Positions 1-9,916 of a stretch of 64,000 bases of DNA are shown piece by piece. The DNA is from Foetidibacter luteolus (GTDB taxonomy: Bacteria > Bacteroidota > Bacteroidia > Chitinophagales > Chitinophagaceae): NCBI RefSeq assembly GCF_009650435.1, contig NZ_VVIP01000022.1:62001-126000 (forward strand), in the 5' to 3' direction. The translations under genes were made by a program, and so were the position numbers. The notes beneath the pieces are model-generated. The model ran no database searches. It worked only from the letters and a program-made list of their open reading frames with translations, and had not been told where the DNA came from. How positions within the stretch are numbered: position 1 is the first letter of the stretch; every line of letters starts with the position of its first letter.

Positions 1-924
1 GTAACCAATGTAAAGCTGGTAGCGGCGGGTTCAAGAAGCATGGAAAGCGCAAAAGAATTTGCCAAAGAATTTCCGGTTGATTTTCTGCATGACAGCTATG
101 AAGCGCTGGCACAAAACAGCGAAGTAGATGTTATATACATAGCCACACCGCATAACCTGCATTACGAAAACACTATGCTTTGCCTGCGGCATGGCAAAGC
201 AGTTTTATGCGAAAAACCATTTGCCATGAATACCCGGCAAACAAGGGAAATGATAGCGTTGGCAAAAGAGAAAAACACTTTTTTGATGGAAGCTTTGTGG
301 ACAAAGTTTTTGCCGCACTACCAGAAGGTTCAACAAATGCTGAAAGAGGGAAAACTGGGGGAAATAAAGAGCGTATTGGTAAATTTTGGTTTTGTTCCCC
401 CTGTGCCCACCCCGGCCCGTATGTTCGATCCTGCACTTGGTGGTGGAACTATTATGGACATTGGCATTTACAATATTTTTATTGCCATGAGCGTGCTGGG
501 CAAACCAGACGCCATTGAAGCAACAATGACGCCTGCGCCAACGGGCGTGGATGAACAATGCGCTGTTCTTTTTAAATATAATAGCGGCGCCGTGGCACAG
601 TTGTTCTCTTCTTTTGCGTCCAACCTGGCTACCGAAGCGGATATATGTGGCACTGCCGGCCGTATAAGGCTTGCCACCCGTTTCTATGAACCGGGCACTA
701 CTATAGAATATTATCCGGACAGGGTTGACAGCAGGCAAATAATTAATGTAGATAAAGAACCAGGCTTTGGCTATCAATACGAAGCAAGGCATGTAAACGA
801 CTGCCTGTTAAAAGGTTTAACTGAAAGCCCTGTGGTTTCTTTTAAAGATACGCTTGACCTGATGGAGCTGCTTGATGCCGTGCGTAAAAAGGCAGGAGTA
901 ATTTATCCGGCAGATGTGGGATAA
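1..924 (+). CDS. Gfo/Idh/MocA family oxidoreductase, 5' end outside window
   Basis: The frame is open from the first base, so the true start and the Rossmann glycine motif lie upstream; the internal ATG at 40 is not the start. The visible part carries the family signatures: DVIYIATPHNLHYE closing the NAD(P) fold, the EKPFAMN motif whose Lys contacts substrate and cofactor, and the beta-sheet C-terminal domain (GGGTIMDIGIYN, then GTAGRIRL). The family oxidises or reduces sugars, inositols and related polyols, or trans-dihydrodiols; the substrate cannot be told from this sequence. Cytosolic, no signal or membrane segment. It stands alone, followed by repeat DNA rather than by a partner gene. 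Confidence 0.9.
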   Translation, partial: VTNVKLVAAGSRSMESAKEFAKEFPVDFLHDSYEALAQNSEVDVIYIATPHNLHYENTMLCLRHGKAVLCEKPFAMNTRQTREMIALAKEKNTFLMEALWTKFLPHYQKVQQMLKEGKLGEIKSVLVNFGFVPPVPTPARMFDPALGGGTIMDIGIYNIFIAMSVLGKPDAIEATMTPAPTGVDEQCAVLFKYNSGAVAQLFSSFASNLATEADICGTAGRIRLATRFYEPGTTIEYYPDRVDSRQIINVDKEPGFGYQYEARHVNDCLLKGLTESPVVSFKDTLDLMELLDAVRKKAGVIYPADVG

Positions 925-926
925 TT

Positions 927-1068
927 CGTGAATGGTGAGTGGTGAATCGTGAATTTTGTTCGGCATTCTTCATTCCTTGTTTCTTGCTTGATATTTTTTT
1001 CGTGAATGGTGAGTGGGGGGGATTTCGTTCGGCATTCTTCATTCCTTGTTCCTTGTTCGATATTCCCC
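927..1068. repeat. Imperfect tandem duplication of about 70 bp, low complexity
   Basis: Two units start with CGTGAATGGTGAGT (927 and 1001) and both contain CGGCATTCTTCATTCCTTGTT (961 and 1030). They are rich in TTC/ATTC/TTG words. Similar wording is seen near 57340-57375 and 60683-60775. It begins immediately after the oxidoreductase stop. No coding potential was seen. Confidence 0.7.
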
Positions 1069-1078
1069 GATCTTCCCC

Positions 1079-1199
1079 GGTGCGTGTCTTCACGCACCGA
1101 CCTACCTGGGTCTGAAAAGCTGCCCACTGAACCGAACGATGAAAGGATTGCGACGCAACTAAAGCCGCCATAAAAAACTGTCGCTGGTATTAAAAAAGC
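1079..1199 (+). repeat. Dispersed repeat family B, copy 1
   Basis: It contains GATTGCGACGCAACTAAAGCC and a tail CTGGTATTAAAAAA. It closely matches the copy ending at 50144, including the hairpin GGTGCGTG...CACGCACC at its left end. The remaining DNA to 1411 holds nothing I can identify. Confidence 0.75.
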
Positions 1200-1411
1200 C
1201 TTTGCTGACAATTAAGCACGGCAAATGAATAAAGTGGGTACTTTATAAAATCATGCCTTTTTTACGGGCAAAATGCTTACTTTCAAATCTCCTATTGCTT
1301 AACTGCCGTTTATACTAAGGCCAATAATGTAAATCCTGCCAGCTTTTTATCTGGCAAGGTTATTGAACAATTCATAAAAACATTATTGTATAACCTTTAA
1401 AATAAAATGCC

Positions 1412-1717
1412 ATGAGTGCAAAACAGGTATTAATAGGAACCATATCAGGATTAGTAGCAGGCGCTGTTGTGGGTTTATTGCTTGCTCCGGCGTCTGGTGC
1501 GGAAACACGCCAGAAAATAGCCAGCTCAGCAGACCAGTTAAAGAAAAAAATACGCCGCCTGCGTGGCCAGGCTACTGAAGACCTGGACGAGCTAAAATCA
1601 GTTTTTGAAAATGAAGTAGATGGCCTTAAAGAAGATGTACGAGCCAAAGTGCTAAAACTGATTGAAGCCAGCAAAGCAAAATACAACAGCTTTAAAGAAG
1701 AAGCAGCCAATAATTAA
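1412..1717 (+). CDS. YtxH domain-containing protein
   Basis: A 101-residue protein. It has one glycine/alanine-rich N-terminal membrane segment (about residues 7-27, LIGTISGLVAGAVVGLLLAP). This is followed by the family hallmark APASGAETR and then a long charged helix rich in Lys/Glu that probably forms a coiled coil. YtxH proteins are small inner-membrane or membrane-associated proteins linked to general stress in Firmicutes; the biochemical role is not established. The ATG follows directly on AT-rich leader DNA. The gene is monocistronic and ends at a strong terminator. Confidence 0.85.
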   Translation: MSAKQVLIGTISGLVAGAVVGLLLAPASGAETRQKIASSADQLKKKIRRLRGQATEDLDELKSVFENEVDGLKEDVRAKVLKLIEASKAKYNSFKEEAANN

Positions 1718-1742
1718 ACGTCATTAAAACTTTTTTTACAGC

Positions 1743-1770
1743 AAGAGCCTTAGTATAAGGCTCTTTTTTT
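1743..1770 (+). terminator. Rho-independent terminator after ytxH-like gene
   Basis: A perfect 10-bp stem AAGAGCCTTA/TAAGGCTCTT with a 3-nt loop, followed by a T run. Confidence 0.9.
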
Positions 1771-1816
1771 ATATTTACCATGTAACACTTTACACTAACA
1801 TCTTTAAAACATCCTT

Positions 1817-2257
1817 ATGATTCTCCACCACAAGAGAAAACTGCTTGTATTACTGGCCGTAGCAGCCATTATTGTAACCGGCGTGGCATTCAATTACCCC
1901 CACAAGCAAGGGCATGGTTATAAAAACCTGAAAGTTTTGCCAGCGGATATTACACACGACAGCCTTAAAATATTAATGGAAGAATATAGTGATGCATTGG
2001 GCGTTAAGTGTAATTTTTGCCATGCACCCCAGAAAGAAAATCCACAGAAACTGGATTTTGCCAGCGATGAAAAGCATGAAAAAGATATTACCCGCCACAT
2101 GATAAAAATGACAATGGGGATTAATAAAGACTACTTTAATTTTAGCGGTTCCAACAAACCTGATACCATACGGGTTGTAGGCTGTATCACTTGCCACAGG
2201 GGCGATGCGCACCCTGAATTTAAAGAATTATACAAGCCCAGGAAGCAAGAAGAATAG
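1817..2257 (+). CDS. Dihaem c-type cytochrome (reaction-centre cytochrome c subunit-like)
   Basis: A 146-residue exported protein. The N-terminal hydrophobic segment (residues 8-25) follows a basic HHKRK stretch, fitting a signal anchor or signal peptide. Two haem-binding CxxCH motifs are visible: CNFCH at 65-69 and CITCH at 123-127. The segment LPADITHDSLKILMEEY before the first motif is typical of the short Bacteroidota proteins related to the photosynthetic reaction-centre cytochrome c subunit. In non-phototrophs these probably carry electrons in the periplasm; the partner is not visible here. It lies between two terminators, so it is transcribed alone. Confidence 0.85.
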   Translation: MILHHKRKLLVLLAVAAIIVTGVAFNYPHKQGHGYKNLKVLPADITHDSLKILMEEYSDALGVKCNFCHAPQKENPQKLDFASDEKHEKDITRHMIKMTMGINKDYFNFSGSNKPDTIRVVGCITCHRGDAHPEFKELYKPRKQEE

Positions 2258-2275
2258 GTTCATTTTTTGCTGAAT

Positions 2276-2312
2276 AAAAAAGAAGCCATGCGTTGCATGG
2301 CTTCTTTTTTTT
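2276..2312 (+). terminator. Rho-independent terminator after cytochrome gene
   Basis: An 11-bp stem AGAAGCCATGC/GCATGGCTTCT, extended by A5/T5 pairing and followed by Ts. It is A/T-flanked on both sides. Confidence 0.9.
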
Positions 2313-2967
2313 GTATTGTTAAAATTCCGGCTTTCTTTTTGATGTATTCTTTTATGGATACAGGCAGTTTATCACTCCCTCGCAACTGCTTTATTCTTCT
2401 TCAATCCTTTCGTTGAAAAATACCAATAGCCAGGAATGTAACAGTCTTGCTTAGGGTTACACTACCTGTAACAAGTACATGTTGTTGCAACATGCTGCCT
2501 GGTTAAACAATCCATCAAAATAACAATGCAAAACCAACACTGCAGGTAATTCTGCGCATAATCAGTCATTTTAAAAATACAAGGTTAAACAATGGGAAAA
2601 AATGGTGAAGCATTGATAAAAGCGGCAATTGTTCACATGGTTTGTTTTAGCATAAAAAACTAAAAATTTAATAGCTATTTCAGTGGAATTTAAGGACAAC
2701 ATTTGCCAGTAACACTTGCATATAGCATGAAAAAGCTTTATTTTGTAAGTACATTTTATACGCATCTATCCAACTTTCCTAGGTAAGCCGTCACCCGGCA
2801 TATCAGTCCTTCAGATTCAGAACCCATGTTATTGAACAAACACTGCTGTGTAGTATTGTAGCTCTACCGCTTTAACAATGTTGCATTAAAATCCATTGTT
2901 CGTCCACAAATGCCTTTTCTGCTGCTGGTATAATCCGCGGCTTGTGATAACCTATTAACACTTGAAC
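2313..2967. other. Gene-free AT-rich intergenic stretch
   Basis: About 650 bp with no plausible gene, no copy of repeat family A or B, and no clear hairpin. It presumably holds the promoter of the following giant gene, but no TAnnTTTG box could be placed with confidence. Confidence 0.5.
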
Positions 2968-5900
2968 ATGAAAATTTTTACTAAACCTGCGTTTTTCCTG
3001 TTGCTTATTGTATGCGCTCTCATTAAGCCTGCAAAGGCACAAACAGGGGTATTAGACCCAAACGACCCTATAGAAGTTTATAACCCGGCCAGCCCACCTT
3101 CTGTACCAGCTTTTGGCACGTTGAAAAAATGGGTAAAAACAAACCGGCTTAGCTGGAATACTTCTTCATTTAAGTGTTACTTCTACAAAGGCGTTGCTTT
3201 CAGGCTTAGGTTTCCAAAATCTTACCAGCACAATGTGAATGACGGCAAGAAATATCCTGTTTACATTTTCTTTCATGGCCGTGGAGAAAAAGGGACTATT
3301 TACGATAATGAGTACCAATTGTACCATGGAGGCCAAAACCACATGAATGCCGTAGATGCGGGAAAATTTGATGGGTTTCTGCTCTACCCTCAAAACCAAA
3401 ATGATGGTTGGGGCTCTCAACTGACTTATATGAGCGAGTTTATCCTTAACTACCTTGTTCCACAGGTAAAGGCAGACAGGTGGAGGGTAATAGCAAACGG
3501 TCTTTCGGCGGGTGGCGCAGCTACGTGGAGTTTTCTCATCAACAATGTAAAGACGGTTGCCGCAGCACTTCCCATCAGCGATGCAGACCCTTCTTACACC
3601 ACTAATTTACAGCAGTATAAGTTTACGCCTATATGGCAATTCCAGGGAGAAATAGATAAAGCGCCCACGCTTGCTACAACGCAAAATCTTCGCAATAACA
3701 TACTTAATGCCGGCGGTAATCATAAACTTACCGTGTACCCGGATATGGGCCATAGCGTATGGTACCCTTCCTGGCGGGAACCGGACTTTTATCCCTTCCT
3801 TAACAGGGTTTATAAATCGAACCCCTGGGCTTTGGGGGGCAGAACTGAATTTTGCCCCGGCACCAGCATTAATGTAACCGTGGGCGTTACGCCTGGTTTT
3901 ACCGCTTATGAGTGGAGAAAGGACGATGTACCTATTTCAGGCGCTACCGGCAACCAGATTACGGTTACCTCTATTGGCAAGTATTCCTGCCGCATTAAAG
4001 ACGGTACGGAATGGTCTGACTGGTCGCCCATACCTGTTGATATTAAGATCAAAACAGAAACCGTACTACCCGTTATAACCGTACAAGGCATGGCAAGCCG
4101 GGTTATACCTTCGCTGGATGGCAGTACAGGCGTTACCATTGGCATACCCGCAGAGTATACATCTTACGCATGGCAAAGGGTGGGCAGTACTACCACTCTT
4201 GGCACAAACAATACATATAATGTAACAGCCCCGGGAGATTACCGGGTACGCATCACGGAACAATTTGGCTGCTCCAGCGTGTTTACCGCACCTTTTACAG
4301 TTGTAGATGCCAACGGGCCCAACAAGCCAGATGCGCCTTTTGATTTTACCGCCACCGTTCTGTCCAAAACCGCCATACGTTTAAACTGGAACAATACAGC
4401 TTCTCCGGTTAATGATGAAACAGGGTTTGAAATATTCAGTGCACCTGCTTTAAACGGCCCTTACAAGTTGGTTGCGGTTACCGATGCCAATGTGCTTACT
4501 TATACACATTCAGGCCTAACATCCAACACCGCGTACTTTTATAAAATAAGGGCGATAAATAATACGGCAGCTTCTGATGGTGTTGGCCCCATTAATGCTA
4601 CCACCCAGGCCGATATACAGCCGCCAACAACACCAGCCAACCTTACTGTAAGCGGCAATACAAGATACTCCGTGGCATTAAGCTGGATGGACTCAGAAGA
4701 TGATGTTGCTGTTACCGCGTATGACGTATTTGTCAATGGTAAAAAGCTTTACACCACCCCCGAACCCCAGATTACCATATATAACCTTGCACCGCAAAGC
4801 CTTTATAGCTTTAAAGTAAGAGCGAAAGACATGGCAGGAAATTATTCTCCTTTCAGTAACCAGGTGCGGGCTCAAACCGTACAAAAAGGGCTTATATACA
4901 GGTATTACCAGGATTCCTGGACAAGCCTCCCGGACTTTAGGGCGAAAACCCCTGTTGAAACGGGCATGACTTCCAATGTGGATATTACTCCACGGCTGAA
5001 AGACGACAATTTTGGCTTTGTGTGGGAGGGCTATATCACCATTACAACACCAGGGTCTTATACCTTCCGTACCAATTCAGATGCGGGCAGCAAACTTTAC
5101 CTTGGTGCTTTAAACGGTACAGGCTCTCCTTATCTTCACACCGCAACGGCACTCGTAAACAACGATGGGGTACATGGGCCGCAAAGCCGTGACGGCACAA
5201 TTAACCTGTCGGCAGGTACCTATCCCTTTGCTGTTTCTTATTTTGAAACCACAGGTGGCCAATCTATTGCTGTATCGTGGAAGCTGCCCGGCACAAGCAC
5301 TTTTGTAACCATTCCGGATAGTGTTTTTGTAGAAAAAGATGCACTTTCCGGCGCGGCACCGGTGGCGCCATCCCAACTTACCGCTACTGCCTCGGCTTAC
5401 GACAAGGTTAACCTTAGCTGGGCAGACAACAGCAACAACGAAACAGGGTTTGAAATATGGCGTGCTACCGGCGGTTCAACCAATTATGTGGCTATTACAA
5501 CAACTGCTGCAAACGCTACTTCATTCATAGATAACACCGTTTCACCAGCCACTACATATTTCTATAAAATAAGGGCTCTGGGAGAATTCGGCGAATCTGA
5601 GTTTAGCCTGAAAACAACAGAATCCTTATGGAAATTCAACAACAACTACAGCGATTCCAGCTTAAACAACCGCACACTTGTACCCGGCACAGGTGTAACG
5701 TTTGATGATGTTAACAAAATGGAAGGCACCCACGCTGTTAAGTTCAGCGGTACAGGCAGCCAGTATGCTACTATCGGCACATCCGGCAACTCTTTAAATA
5801 CCGGCTTTGCAGAAAGAACAGTGGCTTTCTGGATGAAGTCTTTCAATAACACAGGTAACCGCATAATTGCCGATCTCGGCGGGGCAGATAATGGCCTTGC

Positions 5901-8900
5901 CCTGGTTTTAGACAATAATAACCTGGTGGCAGGTATTGCAAGCGCCAATGCTGCGGCAAGTATTACCGCCGCTTACAGCAGCAGCGATTGGTCTTTCATT
6001 GCTTTGGTGTATAAAGCCAATACACTTAAGTTATATATCAACGGCACACTGGCGGCGGAAAACAACAGTCTTCCGTTTTCATCAGTAGGCAGCACAGCCA
6101 ACACATCCAGGATAGCAGGGTCTGCCAGTTCCAATGCGCTGAATATTACCACAGCCCTGTATAGCGGCTGGCTGGATAATTTTGGAATATACAACTGGGC
6201 TTTATCGCCTGCTGAAATTAACGCGGCGGCATCCGGCAGCAATATTTCAACTGAAGTATTTGCCACCACACCCGGTGCACCTGCCGGCGCTAACATAGTG
6301 CCCGTTTACATCAGCTTTAACAATGGCACTATTAAAGCGGCCCAACCCTGGAACAACACCAACAAAAACCCGGTACAAAACGACATATTCGGCCCCTTCC
6401 TTAACGAAAACGGGGTAGCCACTACTATATCAATTGAAATAATTACACCCTGGCAAAACCTTGGCGGCAGCGGCGTAAACAACGGCGGTGTAAACACAGG
6501 TAATAATTCAGGTATATATCCTGATGCGGTTATCCGTTCTAATTACTTTGCCAACGCTACCAAACAAACCATGCGCATCTTTGGGCTTAACCCCGCAACC
6601 CGTTACAATTTCACCATGATGGGCAGCAGGGTAAACCCCATCAATCAGGCAGTAGCCGCTTACACAATGGCGGGCCAAACACTTACACTTAACACAAATA
6701 ATAACTCGCAAAGCACAGTTTCTTTCAGCAATATCCAACCTCAGCCAGATGGTTCCCTTACGCTTGATGTAAAGGGCAATACCACCCAGGACCTTGGTTA
6801 CATTGCCGCCCTGGTTATCACTGGTACAATGGATGCCGTTGCACCTCCGGCAAAACCACACAACCTTGCAGCAATACTGTTGAACGGAAAAGTAAACCTT
6901 AACTGGGTGGATTCCGCCGATAACGAATCAGGCTACGAAGTATACCGTGCCACCATCCGCAATGGGGCCTACACTTTGCTTAACCCGGGCAGCAACATGC
7001 CTAATCTTACACAGTATATAGATTCCGCCTTTACACCTGGCCCCGTGTACTATTACGCGGTAAGGGCGGTTAATGCCGGCGGTGGCGCTTATAGCGATAC
7101 TGTTTCTATCATAACCGATAACGCGGCGCCTGTAATCTCAAATCCTGGCGCTGTCAGGTTACGGGCCAATGAAGTGATGGATGTACCCATTACAGCAACC
7201 GATGCCCCGGGTGATGTAATTACCCTTAGCATAACCGGGCTGCCTTCTTTTGCCAGCTTTGTTGACAATGGCAACGGCACAGGTACCCTTCATGTAGAAC
7301 CAGGCAGTACTACCGGTATTTTCAATGGTATTACCATAACTGCGGCAGACAATAAGTCGGCTGTTTCTACCCTGCCTTTGTCGCTCAATGTAAAAGCTTA
7401 CCACAGCATCTACGTTAATTTCAACCCATCGCCTGACTTTGCCAGCCCGGCGCCATGGAACAACACCAGCAGGGCGCCATCAGCGCCGTTTACGCTGGCC
7501 AGCTTACAGGATGAGTTTACCAACAGCACCAATGTAAATATCTCGCTGGCCGATGCATGGACTGGCTTTAATACCAACGGTGTGGTTACCGGCAATAACA
7601 GCGGTGTTTACCCGGATAATGTTATCAGGTCTTTCTACTACCAGTCTTCTCCAACGGCACGTACTATACGGGTCAGCGGCCTTTCATCTGCCTATAAATA
7701 CAGCCTGGCATTTTTTGCCAGCAGGGCCAATTACAGCGATCCGCTCATCACCAGTTATACGGCTGGCGGGCAAACCGTACAGCTTAATGCTACCAACAAC
7801 AGCAGCAACCTGGCTGTCATCAATAACCTGGTGCCAGATGCCGGCGGGCAAATTGAAATAAGTGTTGCGGCTGCCAATGGCTCGCCTTTCGCTTATCTCG
7901 GCGCGGTGGAAATACGCAGCTATGCCATAGCTACTTTGCCCGATGCACCTGCCAACTTAACCGCCACCGGTATTGCTAAGGACAAAATAAGGCTTAACTG
8001 GACAGGCACACCTTCCAACAACGGGTACCAGGTTTGGCGGTCAACATCACCCAATGGCACTTATTCACTGCTTGCTAATGTGGCGGCCAATACAAACACT
8101 TATACCAACACCGGCCTTACAGCCAACAGCACGTTCTATTATAAAGTAAGGGCCATTATCAGCGGTGGCTTCTCAGAGTACAGCAACATAGCAGAAGGCT
8201 CTACCATCGCCTTTATGGTAAATATTAACCTGAATGATGGCTCTGTAAACGGCCCGGCGCAATCAGGCGGCTGGAACAATACCAACGCACTGGTGGATGA
8301 AACCTTTGTATTGGAAAATCTCATCAACGACCAGAATGAAAACACAGGTACCAATTTTGAAATGGTGCGTAATTTCAGCGGCTTTAATGTGTTTGGAACT
8401 ACAACCGGCAACAACTCCGGCATTGTGCCTGACAATGTACTCAAATCGTTCTTCTATACAAATTATGGCGATACGGCACAGTTTCGCATTACAGGGCTTA
8501 GCCCAGCTTACCTGTATAATTTTATGCTGCTTGGCAGCAGGGTTAATCCAGCCGTGGGTGTTGTAACCGCCTATAAAATAGGCAACCAGGTAATAACGCT
8601 CAATGCCGCCAATAACACAAGCAACGTGGCACAGTTTAACGATATAGCGGCGGATGAAAACGGCAGCGTTCTTATTACCATGTACAACATCAACGCCGGC
8701 GGCTTTGGATATTTAAACAGCCTGCAATTCCAGGGGCGTTTAATGCCGGATACCGGGCAAGGGGCAGCCAGGAAAATAAACACCACCAACCGCCCCAAAA
8801 ACAAGCAGGCTGTTACGGCTAAAACGGCAAACACACAACCAGCGGATGCCGGCAATGCCAAAGCCACTGCTACCGCCTTCCCCAATCCGTTCACAGACGA

Positions 8901-9126
8901 TGTGCTGCTGAAACTTAACCTGCAACAGCCAGTTGAAAAACTTGACGTAAACGTGTTTGACGCAACGGGCAGGATTATTTATCAACGCAGTTTTGGCAAT
9001 TTGCCCAAGGGCTTGTGGCAGCAAAAACTCGGCTTAAGCGGAAGGCCGGTTAAGCAGGGCCTTTACTTTATAAAGGTGCTTGGTTTGCCGGGGCAGCCTG
9101 CGGTTATTAAGCTCATCAAACGATAA
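2968..9126 (+). CDS. Giant secreted multidomain hydrolase with T9SS type A sorting domain
   Basis: A 2052-residue protein. I place the start at the ATG at 2968, which gives a clean signal peptide ending AKAQ; the in-frame TTG two codons earlier is less likely. Rough layout: alpha/beta-hydrolase domain 25-285 with GLSAG (Ser180), Asp230 and His262 as a plausible triad; Ig-like 288-358; FN3 domains around 455-640; PA14 641-780; FN3 785-870; LamG-like 885-1098; an unrecognised ~175-residue module three times (1111-1288, 1480-1653, 1750-1925) separated by FN3 and cadherin-like domains; T9SS C-terminal domain 1968-2052 beginning FPNPFTDD. PA14 and LamG usually bind glycans, so it may be a surface polysaccharide or ester hydrolase. 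The substrate is unknown. The gene at 10381 is a shorter paralogue. Confidence 0.85.
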   Translation: MKIFTKPAFFLLLIVCALIKPAKAQTGVLDPNDPIEVYNPASPPSVPAFGTLKKWVKTNRLSWNTSSFKCYFYKGVAFRLRFPKSYQHNVNDGKKYPVYIFFHGRGEKGTIYDNEYQLYHGGQNHMNAVDAGKFDGFLLYPQNQNDGWGSQLTYMSEFILNYLVPQVKADRWRVIANGLSAGGAATWSFLINNVKTVAAALPISDADPSYTTNLQQYKFTPIWQFQGEIDKAPTLATTQNLRNNILNAGGNHKLTVYPDMGHSVWYPSWREPDFYPFLNRVYKSNPWALGGRTEFCPGTSINVTVGVTPGFTAYEWRKDDVPISGATGNQITVTSIGKYSCRIKDGTEWSDWSPIPVDIKIKTETVLPVITVQGMASRVIPSLDGSTGVTIGIPAEYTSYAWQRVGSTTTLGTNNTYNVTAPGDYRVRITEQFGCSSVFTAPFTVVDANGPNKPDAPFDFTATVLSKTAIRLNWNNTASPVNDETGFEIFSAPALNGPYKLVAVTDANVLTYTHSGLTSNTAYFYKIRAINNTAASDGVGPINATTQADIQPPTTPANLTVSGNTRYSVALSWMDSEDDVAVTAYDVFVNGKKLYTTPEPQITIYNLAPQSLYSFKVRAKDMAGNYSPFSNQVRAQTVQKGLIYRYYQDSWTSLPDFRAKTPVETGMTSNVDITPRLKDDNFGFVWEGYITITTPGSYTFRTNSDAGSKLYLGALNGTGSPYLHTATALVNNDGVHGPQSRDGTINLSAGTYPFAVSYFETTGGQSIAVSWKLPGTSTFVTIPDSVFVEKDALSGAAPVAPSQLTATASAYDKVNLSWADNSNNETGFEIWRATGGSTNYVAITTTAANATSFIDNTVSPATTYFYKIRALGEFGESEFSLKTTESLWKFNNNYSDSSLNNRTLVPGTGVTFDDVNKMEGTHAVKFSGTGSQYATIGTSGNSLNTGFAERTVAFWMKSFNNTGNRIIADLGGADNGLALVLDNNNLVAGIASANAAASITAAYSSSDWSFIALVYKANTLKLYINGTLAAENNSLPFSSVGSTANTSRIAGSASSNALNITTALYSGWLDNFGIYNWALSPAEINAAASGSNISTEVFATTPGAPAGANIVPVYISFNNGTIKAAQPWNNTNKNPVQNDIFGPFLNENGVATTISIEIITPWQNLGGSGVNNGGVNTGNNSGIYPDAVIRSNYFANATKQTMRIFGLNPATRYNFTMMGSRVNPINQAVAAYTMAGQTLTLNTNNNSQSTVSFSNIQPQPDGSLTLDVKGNTTQDLGYIAALVITGTMDAVAPPAKPHNLAAILLNGKVNLNWVDSADNESGYEVYRATIRNGAYTLLNPGSNMPNLTQYIDSAFTPGPVYYYAVRAVNAGGGAYSDTVSIITDNAAPVISNPGAVRLRANEVMDVPITATDAPGDVITLSITGLPSFASFVDNGNGTGTLHVEPGSTTGIFNGITITAADNKSAVSTLPLSLNVKAYHSIYVNFNPSPDFASPAPWNNTSRAPSAPFTLASLQDEFTNSTNVNISLADAWTGFNTNGVVTGNNSGVYPDNVIRSFYYQSSPTARTIRVSGLSSAYKYSLAFFASRANYSDPLITSYTAGGQTVQLNATNNSSNLAVINNLVPDAGGQIEISVAAANGSPFAYLGAVEIRSYAIATLPDAPANLTATGIAKDKIRLNWTGTPSNNGYQVWRSTSPNGTYSLLANVAANTNTYTNTGLTANSTFYYKVRAIISGGFSEYSNIAEGSTIAFMVNINLNDGSVNGPAQSGGWNNTNALVDETFVLENLINDQNENTGTNFEMVRNFSGFNVFGTTTGNNSGIVPDNVLKSFFYTNYGDTAQFRITGLSPAYLYNFMLLGSRVNPAVGVVTAYKIGNQVITLNAANNTSNVAQFNDIAADENGSVLITMYNINAGGFGYLNSLQFQGRLMPDTGQGAARKINTTNRPKNKQAVTAKTANTQPADAGNAKATATAFPNPFTDDVLLKLNLQQPVEKLDVNVFDATGRIIYQRSFGNLPKGLWQQKLGLSGRPVKQGLYFIKVLGLPGQPAVIKLIKR

Positions 9127-9142
9127 CCGGTAATCTCCAATT

Positions 9143-9181
9143 ATAAACATGGCGGGCAAAATTGCCCGCCATGTTTATTTA
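9143..9181 (+). terminator. Strong terminator after the giant hydrolase gene
   Basis: A perfect 17-bp stem (9143-9159 with 9162-9178), core GGCGGGCAA/TTGCCCGCC, flanked by AT-rich DNA. Confidence 0.9.
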
Positions 9182-9198
9182 CAAAACACAATAACCAG

Positions 9199-9293
9199 GG
9201 CGCCTGCCAAAGGCACCGGGCTTTCCGCTCATACTCCGCCACAAGGCCGGGCTGCCATGGCTTCAGCGGGGTATCCGCTTCAATCCCTGGCGC
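9199..9293 (+). repeat. Dispersed repeat family A, copy 1
   Basis: It carries the conserved core GGGCTTTCCGCTCATACTCC, then GGGGTATCCGCTTCAATCCC. The head GGCGCCTGCC and tail CCTGGCGC can pair through GCGCC/GGCGC. Confidence 0.8.
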
Positions 9294-9609
9294 AAAGTGT
9301 AACACGCTGCTTTTTTTGCAGCCGGGTTAAAGACCAGCAACCTTTGTTCAATGTTAGCGGCTCTGCCGCTTCAGCAAATTTGCTATTCCGCAGCCGCAAA
9401 GCATTGAGATGGCTTGTAGTGGCATCGTTGAGTATTTCCCCCTTACACATTATGAATCCAAAACCTAATAGGCAAGTCACTCATCAACAGACCGGCCACC
9501 TTTAACCGGCTTTGCGGCAAGAGGCTATAAATATCCGCCCGCTACAGGTAATGTCTATTAAGTTAAGAAAATCAACAATTTTCGTCCTTACCCGAAGGGC
9601 ATAAATTAT
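9294..9609. other. Gene-free intergenic stretch between family A copy 1 and the CCCCGGG element
   Basis: About 315 bp. An open frame runs through part of it and the flanking repeat, but it has no start context, no recognisable motif and biased composition. I see no gene. Confidence 0.4.
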
Positions 9610-9708
9610 AATAGCCCCGGGTTTCACCCGGGGTTAAAGAATCAATCATCCGGCAACCCTTACAGGGTTGAATGCGAAAGCTACCCCCGGTTTGCAACCG
9701 GGGCTATT
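9610..9708. repeat. Structured palindromic intergenic element
   Basis: Outer arms AATAGCCCC (9610-9618) and GGGGCTATT (9700-9708) enclose further hairpins: CCCCGGG/CCCGGGG (9615-9633), CAACCCT/AGGGTTG (9654-9670) and CCCCGGTT/AACCGGGG (9685-9703). The outer and inner pairings compete. The DNA following to about 9850 (with CGCACCTACGGAGCTT) has the same palindromic REP-like flavour. Confidence 0.6.
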
Positions 9709-9916
9709 GTTAGTAAAGCCTTTCAGGCTTTTATTGATGGCTATTTTGCTGGTATGTTTTCTTAATGCTTAACTTAATGACATTGCGCTACGGGGCTCCA
9801 TTTCTGCTGGCTTTTACCTGCTCCTAATATATCGCACCTACGGAGCTTTAGGCAAAAAAAGCAACATAAGCTTCAACAGACCGGTAACCAGCTACCGGTA
9901 ACCGGCAACTGTCTCT

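Noticed and set aside
205..792. 195-codon minus-strand frame opposite the oxidoreductase gene
   Set aside because: Antisense to a clearly coding frame; His/Cys/Arg-rich shadow with no domain.
927..1068. CRISPR-like array
   Set aside because: Only two imperfect units of about 70 bp, low complexity, no cas genes.
2571..2765. 64-residue minus-strand open frame in the spacer before the giant hydrolase
   Set aside because: AT-rich, no recognisable motif, no start context; it looks like chance.
9149..9505. 118-codon frame after the giant hydrolase
   Set aside because: It starts inside the terminator and runs through family A repeat copy 1; composition is non-coding.
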